Assembly (NCBI GenBank): GCA_920105625.2
Contig: OV050030.1
Span: 238,421,889 to 238,485,888 of the forward strand
Origin: Clusia tigrina
Taxonomy: Eukaryota > Arthropoda > Insecta > Diptera > Clusiidae
Direction: 5' to 3'
DNA length: 64,000 nt
A model generated the notes under the pieces. It was not told the DNA's origin, ran no database searches, and saw only the letters and a list, made by a program, of their open reading frames with translations. How positions within the stretch are numbered: the first letter of the stretch is position 1; each line of letters opens with the position of its first letter. The position numbers and the translations under genes were made by a program. Positions 1-12,700 of this stretch are shown one piece after another.

Positions 1-196
1 TATGACGCTCCAGTAAAAAGTTACAAGCATTTGTATGTTGCAAACTTTGATAGGTGTAGAACGTACCGTATAGAAGTTTGGGCCATTTGAAGTTTTATCA
101 GTGTTTGATTTGGGACTCAAGGGTAGCATAGCTTTGAGCGAACGCTTAAATTGACAAGAGGCTCGAGTACTTTATTGTTACAAAATTTCAAGGTTT
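1..196 (+). repeat. Reference monomer used for numbering
   Basis: This first copy defines the phase used in all other entries: position 1 is the T of TATGACGC and position 196 is the base before the next TATGACGC. Landmarks in order are GTTACAAGCATTTG (20-33), GCAAACTTTGAT (40-51), GGACGTACCG (59-68), the GGGCC core (80-84), TTTTATCAGTG (93-103), GGGACTCAAGGG (112-123), TAGC...TAGC (124-127 and 129-132), CTCGAG (162-167) and ACAAAATTTC (180-189). This copy is not the consensus: it has AGAACG instead of AGGACG near 59, GAAGTTTGGGCC near 73-84, and GAACGCTTAAA near 138-148. Confidence 0.9.
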
Positions 197-1304
197 TATG
201 ACGCTCCAGTAAAAATTTTGAAGCATTTGTATGTTGCAAACTTTGATAGCTGTACGACGTACCGTATAGAAGTTAGGGCCATTTGAAGTTTTTTCAGTGT
301 TTGATTTGGGACTCATGGGTAGCATAGCTTTGAGCGATAGCTTAAATTGACAAGAGGCTCGAGTACTTTATTGTTACAAAATTTCAAGGTTTTATGACGC
401 TCCCGTAAAAATTTACAAGCATTTGTATGTTGCAAACTTTGATAGGTGTAGGACCAACCTTATAGAAGTTAGGGCCATTTGAAGTTTTATCAGTGTTTGA
501 TTTGAGACTCAAGGGTAGTATAGCTTTGAGCGATAGCTTAAATTGATAAGAGACTCGAGTACTTTATTGTTACAAAATTTCAAGGTGCTATGACGCTCCA
601 GTAAACAGTTACAAGCATTTGTATGTTGCAAACTTTGATAGGTGTAGGACGTACCATATAGAAGTTAGGGCCATTTGAAGTTTTATCAGTGTTTGATGTG
701 GGGCTCAAGGGTAGCATAGCTTTGAGCGATAGCTTAAATAGACACGAGGCTCGAATACTTTATTGTTACAAAATTTCAAGGTTTTATGACGCTCCAGTAA
801 AAAGGTACAAGCATTTGTATGTTACAAACTTTGATAGGTGTGGGACGTACCGTATAGAAGTTAGTGCCATTTGAAGTTTTATCAGTGTTTGATTTGGGAC
901 TCAAGGGTAGCATAGCTTTGAGCGATAACTTAAATTGACAAGAGGCTCGAGTACTTTATTGTTACAAAATTTCAAGGCTTTATGACGCTCCAGTAAAAAG
1001 TTACAAGCATTTGTATGTTGCAAACTTTGATAGGTGTAGGACGTACTGTATAGAAGCCAGGGCCATTTGAAGTTTTATCAGTGTTTGATTTGGGACTCAA
1101 GGGTAGCATAGCTTTGAGCGATAGCTTAAATTGATAAGAGGCTCGAGTACTTTATTGTTACAAATTTCAAGGTTATATGACGCTCCAGTAAAAAGTTACA
1201 ACCATTTGTGTGTTGCAAACTTTGATAGGTGTAGGACGTACCGTATATAAGTTAGGGCCATTTGACGTTTTATCAGTGTTTGATTTGGGACTCAAGGGTA
1301 GCAT

Positions 1305-1321
1305 AGCTTTGAGCGAAAGCT
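1305..1321. repeat. Hairpin-capable dyad AGCTTT-GAGCG-AAAGCT
   Basis: In monomers with the GCGAAAGCTT variant, AGCTTT and AAAGCT form a perfect 6-bp inverted repeat around a 5-base loop. Most monomers read GCGATAGCTT instead, which leaves one mismatch in the stem. The perfect form recurs in the variant monomers near 3636, 13798, 14579, 17315, 20450, 21821, 47971, 48774, 50140, 51116 and 52296. The inverted repeat is certain; any role in chromatin or recombination is inference. Confidence 0.75.
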
Positions 1322-3715
1322 TAAATTGACAAGAGGCTCGAGTACTTTATTGTTAAAAAATTTCAAGTTTTTATGACGCTCCAGTAAAAAGTTACAAGCA
1401 TTTGTATGTTGCAAACTTTGATAGGTGTAGGACGTACCGTATAGAAGTTAGGGCCATTTGAAGTTTTATCAGTGTCTGATTTGGGACTCAAGGGTAGCAT
1501 AGCTTTGAGCGTTAGCTTAAATTGACAAGAGGCTCGGGTATTTTATTGTTACAAAATTTCAAGGTTTTATGACGCTCCAATAAAAAGTTACAAGCATTTG
1601 TATGTTGCAAACTTTGATAGGTGTAGGAAGTACCGTATAGAAGTTAGGGCTATTTGAAGGTTTATCAGTGTTTGATTTAGGACTAAAGAGTAGCATAGCT
1701 TTGAGCGATAGCTTAAATTGACAAGATGCTCGAGTACTTTATTGTTACAAAATTCCAAGGTTTTATGACGCTCCAGTAAAAAGTTACAAGCATTTGTATG
1801 TTGCAAACTTTGATTGGTGTAGGACGTACCGTATAGAAGTTAGGGCCATTTGAACTTTTATCAGTGTTTGATTTGGGACTCAAGGGTAGCATAGCTTGGA
1901 GCGATAGCTTAAATTGACAAGACGCTCGAGTACTTTATTGTTACAAAATTTCAAGGTTTTATGGCGCTCCAGTAAAAAGTTACAAGCATTTGTATGTTGC
2001 AAATTTTGATAGGTGTAGGACGTACCGTATAGAAGTTAGGGCCATCTGAAGTTTTATCAGTGCTTGATTTGGGACTCATAGCTTTGAGCAATAGCTTAAA
2101 TTGACAAGAGGCTCGAGTACTTTATTGCTACAGAATTTCAAGGTTTTATGACGCTCCAGTAAAAAGTTACAAGCATTTGTATGTTGCAAACTTTGATAGG
2201 TGTAGAACGTACCGTATAGAAGTTTGGGCCATTTGAAGTTTTATCAGTGTTTGATTTGGGACTCAAGGGTAGCATAGCTTTGAGCGAACGCTTAAATTGA
2301 CAAGAGGCTCGAGTACTTTATTGTTACAAAATTTCAAGGTTTTATGACGCTCCAGTAAAAATTTTGAAGCATTTGTATGTTGCAAACTTTGATAGCTGTA
2401 CGACGTACCGTATAGAAGTTAGGGCCATTTGAAGTTTTTTCAGTGTTTGATTTGGGACTCATGGGTAGCATAGCTTTGAGCGATAGCTTAAATTGATAAG
2501 AGGCTCGAGTACTTTATTGTTACAAAATTTCAAGGTTTTATGACGCTACAGTAAAAAGTTACAAGCATTTGTATGTTGCAAACTTTGATAGGTGTAGGAC
2601 GTACCGTATAGAAGTTAGGGCCATTTGAAGTTTTATCAGTGATTGATTTGGGACTCAAGGGTAGCTTTTGAGCAATAGATTAAATTGACAAAAGGCTCGT
2701 GTACTTTATTGTTACAAAATTTCAAGGTTTTATGACGCTCCAGTAAAAAGTTACAAGCATTTGTATGTTGCAAACTTTGATAGGTGTAGGACATATCGTA
2801 TATAAGTTGGGGTCATTTGAAGTTTTATCAGTGTTTGATTTGGGACTCAAGGGTAGTATAGCTTTGAGCAATAGCTTATATTTGTAAGAAGCTCGAGTAC
2901 TTACAAAATTTCAAGGTGTTATGACGCCCCAGTAAAAAGTTACAAGCATTTGTGTGTTGCAAACTTTGATAGATGTTGGACGTACCGTATAGAAGTTAGG
3001 GCCATTTGAAGTTTTATCAGTGATTGATTTGGGACTCAAGGGTAGCATAGCTTTGAGCAATAGATTAAATTGACAAAAGGCTCGAGTACTTTATTGTTAC
3101 AAAATTTCAAGGTTTTATGACGCTCCAGTAAAAAGTTACAAGCATTTGTATGTTGCAAACTTTGATAGGTGTAGGACGTACCGTATAGAAGTTAGGGCCA
3201 TTTGAAGTTTTATCAGTGATTGATTTGGGACTCAAGGGTAGCATAGCTTTGAGCAATAGATTAAATTGACAAAAGGCTCGAGTAGTTTATTGTTACAAAA
3301 TTTCAAGGTTTTATGACGCTCTAGTAAAAAGTTACAAGCATTTGTATGTTGCAAACTTTGATAGGTGTAGGACGTACCGTATAAAAGTTAGGGCCATTTG
3401 TAGTTTTATCAGTGTTTGATTTGGGACTCAATGGTAGCATAGCTTTCAGGGATAGCTTAAATTGACAAGAGGCTCGAGTACTTTATTGTTACAAATTTCA
3501 AGGTTATATGACGCTCCAGTAAAAAGTTACAACCATTTGTGTGTTGCAAACTTTGATAGGTGTAGGACGTACCGTATATAAGTTAGGGCCATTTGACGTT
3601 TTATCAGTGTTTGATTTGGGACTCAAGGGTAGCATAGCTTTGAGCGAAAGCTTAAATTGACAAGAGGCTCGAGTACTTTATTGTTAAAAAATTTCAAGTT
3701 TTTATGACGCTCCAG

Positions 3716-6700
3716 TAAAAAGTTACAAGCATTTGTATGTTGCAAACTTTGATAGGTGTAGGACGTACCGTATAGAAGTTAGGGCCATTTGAAGTTTTAT
3801 CAGTGTCTGATTTGGGACTCAAGGGTAGCATAGCTTTGAGCGATAGCTTAAATTGACAAGAGGCTCGGGTATTTTATTGTTACAAAATTTCAAGGTTTTA
3901 TGACGCTCCAGTAAAAAGTTACAAGCATTTGTATGTTGCAAACTTTGATAGGTGTAGGACGTACCGTATAGAAGTTAGGGCTATTTGAAGTTTTATCAGT
4001 GTTTGATTTGGGACTAAAGGGTAGCATAGCTTTGAGCGATAGCTTAAATTGACAAGAGGCTCGAGTACTTTATTGTTACAAAATTTCAAGGTTTTATGAC
4101 GCTCCAGTAAAAAGTTACAAGCATTTGTATGTTGCAAACTTTGATTGGTGTAGGACGTACCGTATAGAAGTTAGGGCCATTTGAAGTTTTATCAGTGTTT
4201 GATTTGGGACTCAAGGGTAGCATAGCTTGGAGCGATAGCTTAAATTGACAAGACGCTCGAGTACTTTATTGTTACAAAATTTCAAGGTTTTATGACGCTC
4301 CAGTAAAAAGTTACAAGCATTTGTATGTTGCAAATTTTGATAGGTGTAGGACGTACCGTATAGAAGTTAGGGCCATCTGAAGTTTTATCAGTGCTTGATT
4401 TGGGACTCATAGCTTTGAGCGATAGCTTAAATTGACAAGAGGCTCGAGTACTTTATTGCTACAGAATTTCAAGGTTTTATGACGCTCCAGTAAAAAGTTA
4501 CAAGCATTTGTATGTTGCAAACTTTGATAGGTGTAGAACGTACCGTATAGAAGTTTGGGCCATTTGAAGTTTTATCAGTGTTTGATTTGGGACTCAAGGG
4601 TAGCATAGCTTTGAGCGAACGCTTAAATTGACAAGAGGCTCGAGTACTTTATTGTTACAAAATTTCAAGGTTTTATGACGCTCCAGTAAAAATTTTCAAG
4701 CATTTGTATGTTGCAAACTTTGATAGGTGTAGGACATATCGTATATAAGTTGGGGCCATTTGAAGTTTTATCAGTGTTTGATTTGGGAATCAAGGGTAGT
4801 ATAGCTTTGAGCAATAGCTTAAATTGATAAGAGGCTCGAGTACTTTATTGTTACAAAATTTCAAGGTGTTATGACGCTCCAGTAAAAAGTTACAAGCATT
4901 TGTATGTTGCAAACTTTGATAGTTGTAGGACGTACCGTATAGAAGTTAGGGCCATTTGAAGTTTTATCAGTGATTGATTTGGGACTCAAGGGTAGCATAG
5001 CTTTGAGCAATAGATTAAATTGACAAAAGGCTCGAGTAGTTTATTGTTACAAAATTTCAAGGTTTTATGACGCTCTAGTAAAAAGTTACAAGCATTTGTA
5101 TGTTGCAAACTTTGATAGGTGTAGGACGTACCGTATAAAAGTTAGGGCCATTGGTAGTTTTATCAGTGTTTGATTTGGGACTCAATGGTAGCATAGCTTT
5201 CAGCGATAGCTTAAATTGACAAGAGGCTCGAGTACTTTATTGTTACAAATTTCAAGGTTATATGACGCTCCAGTAAAAAGTTACAAGCATTTGTATGTTG
5301 CAAACTTTGATAGGTGTAGGACGTACCGTATAGAAGTTAGGGCCATTTGAAGTTTTATCAGTGTCTGATTTGGGACTCAAGGGTAGCATAGCTTTGAGCG
5401 ATAGCTTAAATTGACAAGAGGCTCGGGTATTTTATTGTTACAAAATTTCAAGGTTTTATGACGCTCCAGTAAAAAGTTACAAGCATTTGTATGTTGCAAA
5501 CTTTGATAGGTGTAGGACGTACCGTATAGAAGTTAGGGCTATTTGAAGTTTTATCAGTGTTTGATTTGGGACTAAAGGGTAGCATAGCTTTGAGCGATAG
5601 CTTAAATTGACAAGAGGCTCGAGTACTTTATTGTTACAAAATTTCAAGGTTTTATGACGCTCCAGTAAAAAGTTACAAGCATTTGTATGTTGCAAACTTT
5701 GATTGGTGTAGGACGTACCGTATAGAAGTTAGGGCCATTTGAAGTTTTATCAGTGTTTGATTTGGGACTCAAGGGTAGCATAGCTTGGAGCGATAGCTTA
5801 AATTGACAAGACGCTCGAGTACTTTATTGTTACAAAATTTCAAGGTTTTATGACGCTCCAGTAAAAAGTTACAAGCATTTGTATGTTGCAAATTTTGATA
5901 GGTGTAGGACGTACCGTATAGAAGTTAGGGCCATCTGAAGTTTTATCAGTGCTTGATTTGGGACTCATAGCTTTGAGCGATAGCTTAAATTGACAAGAGG
6001 CTCGAGTACTTTATTGCTACAGAATTTCAAGGTTTTATGACGCTCCAGTAAAAAGTTACAAGCATTTGTATGTTGCAAACTTTGATAGGTGTAGAACGTA
6101 CCGTATAGAAGTTTGGGCCATTTGAAGTTTTATCAGTGTTTGATTTGGGACTCAAGGGTAGCATAGCTTTGAGCGAACGCTTAAATTGACAAGAGGCTCG
6201 AGTACTTTATTGTTACAAAATTTCAAGGTTTTATGACGCTCCAGTAAAAATTTTCAAGCATTTGTATGTTGCAAACTTTGATAGGTGTAGGACATATCGT
6301 ATATAAGTTGGGGCCATTTGAAGTTTTATCAGTGTTTGATTTGGGACTCAAGGGTAGTATAGCTTTGAGCAATAGCTTAAATTGATAAGAGGCTCGAGTA
6401 CTTTATTGTTACAAAATTTCAAGGTGTTATGACGCTCCAGTAAAAAGTTACAAGCATTTGTATGTTGCAAACTTTGATAGTTGTAGGACGTACCGTATAG
6501 AAGTTAGGGCCATTTGAAGTTTTATCAGTGATTGATTTGGGACTCAAGGGTAGCATAGCTTTGAGCAATAGATTAAATTGACAAAAGGCTCGAGTAGTTT
6601 ATTGTTACAAAATTTCAAGGTTTTATGACGCTCTAGTAAAAAGTTACAAGCATTTGTATGTTGCAAACTTTGATAGGTGTAGGACGTACCGTATAAAAGT

Positions 6701-7480
6701 TAGGGCCATTGGTAGTTTTATCAGTGTTTGATTTGGGACTCAATGGTAGCATAGCTTTCAGCGATAGCTTAAATTGACAAGAGGCTCGAGTACTTTATTG
6801 TTACAAATTTCAAGGTTATATGACGCTCCAGTAAAAAGTTACAAGCATTTGTATGTTGCAAACTTTGATAGGTGTAGGGCGTACCGTATAGAAGTTAGGG
6901 CCATTTGAAGTTTTATCAGTGTCTGATTTGGGACTCAAGGGTAGCATAGCTTTGAGCGATAGCTTAAATTGACAAGAGGCTCGGGTATTTTATTGTTACA
7001 AAATTTCAAGGTTTTATGACGCTCCAGTAAAAAGTTACAAGCATTTGTATGTTGCAAACTTTGATAGGTGTAGGACGTACCGTATAGAAGTTAGGGCTAT
7101 TTGAAGTTTTATCAGTGTTTGATTTGGGACTAAAGGGTAGCATAGCTTTGAGCGATAGCTTAAATTGACAAGAGGCTCGAGTACTTTATTGTTACAAAAT
7201 TTCAAGGTTTTATGACGCTCCAGTAAAAAGTTACAAGCATTTGTATGTTGCAAACTTTGATTGGTGTAGGACGTACCGTATAGAAGTTAGGGCCATTTGA
7301 AGTTTTATCAGTGTTTGATTTGGGACTCAAGGGTAGCATAGCTTGGAGCGATAGCTTAAATTGACAAGACGCTCGAGTACTTTATTGTTACAAAATTTCA
7401 AGGTTTTATGACGCTCCAGTAAAAAGTTGCAAGCATTTGTATGTTGCAAATTTTGATAGGTGTAGGACGTACCGTATAGA
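3716..7480 (+). repeat. 8-monomer HOR, period 1558 bp, about 2.4 copies
   Basis: Diagnostic variants recur every 1558 bp. The AAAATTTTCAAGC monomer starts at 4674 and 6232. The ACAAATTTCAAGGTTATATG junction lies near 5246 and 6804. The GGGACTAAAGGG monomer recurs near 4010, 5568 and 7126. The period is 8 x 196 minus 10 bp: each unit holds one 9-bp-deleted monomer and one monomer lacking a single A. On the left the match fades near 3716, where the preceding copy carries CAACCATTTGTGTG instead of CAAGCATTTGTATG. On the right it ends near 7480, where GGACCATTTG replaces GGCCATCTG. Confidence 0.85.
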
Positions 7481-9758
7481 AGTTAGGACCATTTGAAGTT
7501 TTTTCAGTGTTTGATTTGGGACTCACGGGTAGCATAGCTTTGAGCGATAGCTTAAATTGACAAGAGGCTCGAGTACTTTATTGTTACAAAATTTCAAGGT
7601 TTTATGACGCTCCCGTAAAAATTTACAAGCATTTGTATGTTGCAAACTTTGATAGGTGTAGGACGTACCGTATAGAAGTTAGGGCCATTTGAAGTTTTAT
7701 CAGTGTTTGATTTGAGACTCAAGGGTAGTATAGCTTTGAGCGATAGCTTAAATTGATAAGAGACTCGAGTACTTTATTGTTACAAAATTTCAAGGTGCTA
7801 TGACGCTCCAGTAAAAAGTTACAAGCATTTGTATGTTGCAAACTTTGATAGCTGTACGACGTACCGTATAGAAGTTAGTGCCATTTGAAGTTTTATCAGT
7901 GTTTGATTTGGGACTCACGGGTAGCATAGCTTTGAGCGATAGCTTAAATTGACAAGAGGCTCGAGTACTTTATTGTTACAAAATTTCAAGGTTTTATGAC
8001 GCTCCCGTAAAAATTTACAAGCATTTGTATGTTGCAAACTTTGATAGGTGTAGGATGTACTGTATAGAAGCTAGGGCCATTTGAAGTTTTATCAGTGTTT
8101 GATTTGGGTCTCAAGGGTCGCATAGCTTTGAGCGATAGCTTAAATTGATAAGAGGCTCGAGTACTTTATTGTTACAAAATTTCAAGGTTTTATGACGCTA
8201 CAGTGAAAATTTTCAAGCATTTGTATGTTGCAAACTTTGATAGCTGTAGGACGTACCGTATAGAAGTTAGGGCCATTTGAAGTTTTTTCAGTGTTTGATT
8301 TGGGACTCACGGGTAGCATAGCTTTGAGCGATAGCTTAAATTGACAAGAGGCTCGAGTACTTTATTGTTACAAAATTTCAAGGTTTTATGACGCTCCAGT
8401 AAAAATTTACAAGCATTTGTATGTTGCAAACTTTGATAGGTGTAGGACGTACCGTATAGAAGTTAGGGCCATTTGAAGTTTTATCAGTGTTTGATTTGGG
8501 ACTCAAGGGTGGCATAGCTTTGAGCGATAGCTTAAATTGACAAGAGGCTCGAGTACTTTATTGTTACAAAATTTCAAGGCTTTATGACGCTCCAGTAAAA
8601 AGTTACAAGCATTTGTATGTTGCAAACTTTGATAGGTGTAGGACGTACTGTATAGAAGCTAGGGCCATTTGAAGTTTTATCAGTGTTTGATTTGGGTCTC
8701 AAGGGTAGCATAGCTTTGAGCGATAGCTTAAATTGATAAGAGGCTCGAGTACTTTATTGTTACAAAATTTCAAGGTTTTATGACGCTACAGTAAAATGTT
8801 ACAAGCATTTGTATGTTGCAAACTTTGATAGGTGTGGGACGTACCGTATAGAAGTTAGGGCCATTTGAAGTTTTATCAGTGATTGATTTGGGACTCAAGG
8901 GTAGCATAGCTTTGAGCAATAGATTAAATTGACAAAAGGCTCGAGTACTTTATTGTTACAAAATTTCAAGGTTTTATGACGCTCCAGTAAAAAGTTACAA
9001 GCATTTGTATGTTGCAAACTTTGATAGGTGTAGGACATATCGTATATAAGTTGGGGCCATTTGAAGTTTTATCAGTGTTTGATTTGGGACTCAAGGGTAG
9101 TATAGCTTTGAGCAATAGCTTAAATTGATAAGAGGCTCGAGTACTTTATTGTTACAAAATTTCAAGGTGTTATGACGCTCCAGTAAAAAGTTACAAGCAT
9201 TTGTATGTTGCAAACTTTGATAGATGTTGGACGTACCGTATAGAAGTTAGGGCCATTTGAAGTTTTATCAGTGATTGATTTGGGACTCAAGGGTAGCATA
9301 GCTTTGAGCAATAGATTAAATTGACAAAAGGCTCGAGTACTTTATTGTTACAAAATTTCAAGGTTTTATGACGCTCCAGTAAAAAGTTACAAGCATTTGT
9401 ATGTTGCAAACTTTGATAGGTGTAGGACGTACCGTATAGAAGTTAGGGCCATTTGAAGTTTTATCAGTGATTGATTTGGGACTCAAGGGTAGCATAGCTT
9501 TGAGCAATAGATTAAATTGACAAAAGGCTCGAGTAGTTTATTGTTACAAAATTTCAAGGTTTTATGACGCTCTAGTAAAAAGTTACAAGCATTTGTATGT
9601 TGCAAACTTTGATAGGTGTAGGACGTACCGTATAAAAGTTAGGGCCATTTGTAGTTTTATCAGTGTTTGATTTGGGACTCAATGGTAGCATAGCTTTCAG
9701 CGATAGCTTAAATTGACAAGAGGCTCGAGTACTTTATTGTTACAAATTTCAAGGTTAT
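5850..9758 (+). repeat. 20-monomer HOR, first copy (3909 bp)
   Basis: Several independent markers recur exactly 3909 bp downstream. AAAATTTTCAAGC monomers start at 6232 and 10141. GGATGTACTG lies at 8053 and 11962. The CTCTAGTAAAAAG monomer lies near 9572 and 13481. Twenty monomers would be 3920 bp; the 11-bp shortfall comes from a 9-bp deletion and two 1-bp losses. The two copies are not collinear throughout. A patch at about 7690-7880 and another within about 8400-9370 (monomers with GGACATATCG) are rearranged or replaced in the second copy, suggesting exchange after duplication. The left part also belongs to the 1558-bp repeat, so HORs of two sizes are nested here. Confidence 0.8.
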
Positions 9759-12700
9759 ATGACGCTCCAGTAAAAAGTTACAAGCATTTGTATGTTGCAA
9801 ATTTTGATAGGTGTAGGACGTACCGTATAGAAGTTAGGGCCATCTGAAGTTTTATCAGTGCTTGATTTGGGACTCATAGCTTTGAGCGATAGCTTAAATT
9901 GACAAGAGGCTCGAGTACTTTATTGCTACAGAATTTCAAGGTTTTATGACGCTCCAGTAAAAAGTTACAAGCATTTGTATGTTGCAAACTTTGATAGGTG
10001 TAGAACGTACCGTATAGAAGTTTGGGCCATTTGAAGTTTTATCAGTGTTTGATTTGGGACTCAAGGGTAGCATAGCTTTGAGCGAACGCTTAAATTGACA
10101 AGAGGCTCGAGTACTTTATTGTTACAAAATTTCAAGGTTTTATGACGCTCCAGTAAAAATTTTCAAGCATTTGTATGTTGCAAACTTTGATAGGTGTAGG
10201 ACATATCGTATATAAGTTGGGGCCATTTGAAGTTTTATCAGTGTTTGATTTGGGACTCAAGGGTAGTATAGCTTTGAGCAATAGCTTAAATTGATAAGAG
10301 GCTCGAGTACTTTATTGTTACAAAATTTCAAGGTGTTATGACGCTCCAGTAAAAAGTTACAAGCATTTGTATGTTGCAAACTTTGATAGTTGTAGGACGT
10401 ACCGTATAGAAGTTAGGGCCATTTGAAGTTTTATCAGTGATTGATTTGGGACTCACGGGTAGCATAGCTTTGAGCAATAGATTAAATTGACAAAAGGCTC
10501 GAGTAGTTTATTGTTACAAAATTTCAAGGTTTTATGACGCTCTAGTAAAAAGTTACAAGCATTTGTATGTTGCAAACTTTGATAGGTGTAGGACGTACCG
10601 TATAAAAGTTAGGGCCATTGGTAGTTTTATCAGTGTTTGATTTGGGACTCAATGGTAGCATAGCTTTCAGCGATAGCTTAAATTGACAAGAGGCTCGAGT
10701 ACTTTATTGTTACAAATTTCAAGGTTATATGACGCTCCAGTAAAAAGTTACAAGCATTTGTATGTTGCAAACTTTGATAGGTGTAGGACGTACCGTATAG
10801 AAGTTAGGGCCATTTGAAGTTTTATCAGTGTCTGATTTGGGACTCAAGGGTAGCATAGCTTTGAGCGATAGCTTAAATTGACAAGAGGCTCGGGTATTTT
10901 ATTGTTACAAAATTTCAAGGTTTTATGACGCTCCAGTAAAAAGTTACAAGCATTTGTATGTTGCAAACTTTGATAGGTGTAGGACGTACCGTATAGAAGT
11001 TAGGGCTATTTGAAGTTTTATCAGTGTTTGATTTGGGACTAAAGGGTAGCATAGCTTTGAGCGATAGCTTAAATTGACAAGAGGCTCGAGTACTTTATTG
11101 TTACAAAATTTCAAGGTTTTATGACGCTCCAGTAAAAAGTTACAAGCATTTGTATGTTGCAAACTTTGATTGGTGTAGGACGTACCGTATAGAAGTTAGG
11201 GCCATTTGAAGTTTTATCAGTGTTTGATTTGGGACTCAAGGGTAGCATAGCTTGGAGCGATAGCTTAAATTGACAAGACGCTCGAGTACTTTATTGTTAC
11301 AAAATTTCAAGGTTTTATGACGCTCCAGTAAAAAGTTGCAAGCATTTGTATGTTGCAAATTTTGATAGGTGTAGGACGTACCGTATAGAAGTTAGGACCA
11401 TTTGAAGTTTTTTCAGTGTTTGATTTGGGACTCACGGGTAGCATAGCTTTGAGCGATAGCTTAAATTGACAACTGGCTCGAGTACTTTATTGTTACAAAA
11501 TTTCAAGGTTTTATGACGCTCCCGTAAAAATTTACAAGCATTTGTATGTTGCAAACTTTGATAGGTGTAGGACGTACCGTATAGAAGTTAGGGCCATTTG
11601 AAGTTTTATCAGTGTCTGATTTGGGACTCAAGGGTAGCATAGCTTTGAGCGATAGCTTAAATTGACAAGAGGCTCGGGTATTTTATTGTTACAAAATTTC
11701 AAGGTTTTATGACGCTCCAGTAAAAAGTTACAAGCATTTGTATGTTGCAAACTTTGATAGGTGTAGGACGTACCGTATAGAAGTTAGGGCTATTTGAAGT
11801 TTTATCAGTGTTTGATTTGGGACTCACGGGTAGCATAGCTTTGAGCGATAGCTTAAATTGACAAGAGGCTCGAGTACTTTATTGTTACAAAATTTCAAGG
11901 TTTTATGACGCTCCCGTAAAAATTTACAAGCATTTGTATGTTGCAAACTTTGATAGGTGTAGGATGTACTGTATAGAAGCTAGGGCCATTTGAAGTTTTA
12001 TCAGTGTTTGATTTGGGTCTCAAGGGTCGCATAGCTTTGAGCGATAGCTTAAATTGATAAGAGGCTCGAGTACTTTATTGTTACAAAATTTCAAGGTTTT
12101 ATGACGCTACAGTGAAAATTTTCAAGCATTTGTATGTTGCAAACTTTGATAGCTGTAGGACGTACCGTATAGAAGTTAGGGCCATTTGAAGTTTTTTCAG
12201 TGTTTGATTTGGGACTCACGGGTAGCATAGCTTTGAGCGATAGCTTAAATTGACAAGAGGCTCGAGTACTTTATTGTTACAAAATTTCAAGGTTTTATGA
12301 CGCTCCAGTAAAAAGTTACAAGCATTTGTATGTTGCAAACTTTGATAGGTGTAGAACGTACCGTATAGAATTTAGGGCCATTTGAAGTTTTTTCAGTGTT
12401 TGATTTGGGACTCACGGGTAGCATAGCTTTGAGCGATAGCTTAAATTGACAAGAGGCTCGAGTACTTTATTGTTACAAAATTTCAAGGTTTTATGACGCT
12501 CCCGTAAAAATTTACAAGCATTTGTATGTTGCAAACTTTGATAGGTGTAGGACGTACCGTATAGAAGTTAGGGCCATTTGAAGTTTTATCAGTGGTTGAT
12601 TTGAGACTCAAGGGTAGTATAGCTTTGAGCGATAGCTTAAATTGATAAGAGACTCGAGTACTTTATTGTTACAAAATTTCAAGGTGCTATGACGCTCCAG

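Larger units (their letters stand above)
1..3715 (+). repeat. Left zone: irregular 11- and 12-monomer repeats
   Basis: Monomers 1-2 reappear 2146 bp to the right (1-392 against 2147-2538), sharing the rare AAAATTTTGAAGC and GATAGCTGTACG variants. The interval equals 11 monomers minus 10 bp. A second relationship links about 1141-2390 with 3472-4721 at 2331 bp. That is 12 monomers minus 21 bp, fully accounted for by a 9-bp deletion at 2078, a 4-bp loss near 2668, a 7-bp loss near 2900 and a 1-bp loss near 3494. The boundaries do not coincide, so this zone looks like a patchwork of unequal exchanges, not a regular HOR. No gene is present. Confidence 0.8.

Noticed and set aside
2901..2910. Shortened GAGTACTTACAAAA junction as a possible insertion or breakpoint site
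   Set aside because: It is explained by a simple 7-bp loss between short TTA-containing repeats in an otherwise normal monomer.
3919..4137. Minus-strand open frame of 72 codons (starting MQHTNACNF), recurring near 1588, 5477, 7035, 10944, 14862, 22102 and elsewhere
   Set aside because: It lies wholly inside satellite monomers and recurs only because the DNA repeats. A 196-bp monomer is not a multiple of three, so the frame shifts at each repeat and most monomers break it with stops. There is no upstream context or recognisable domain.
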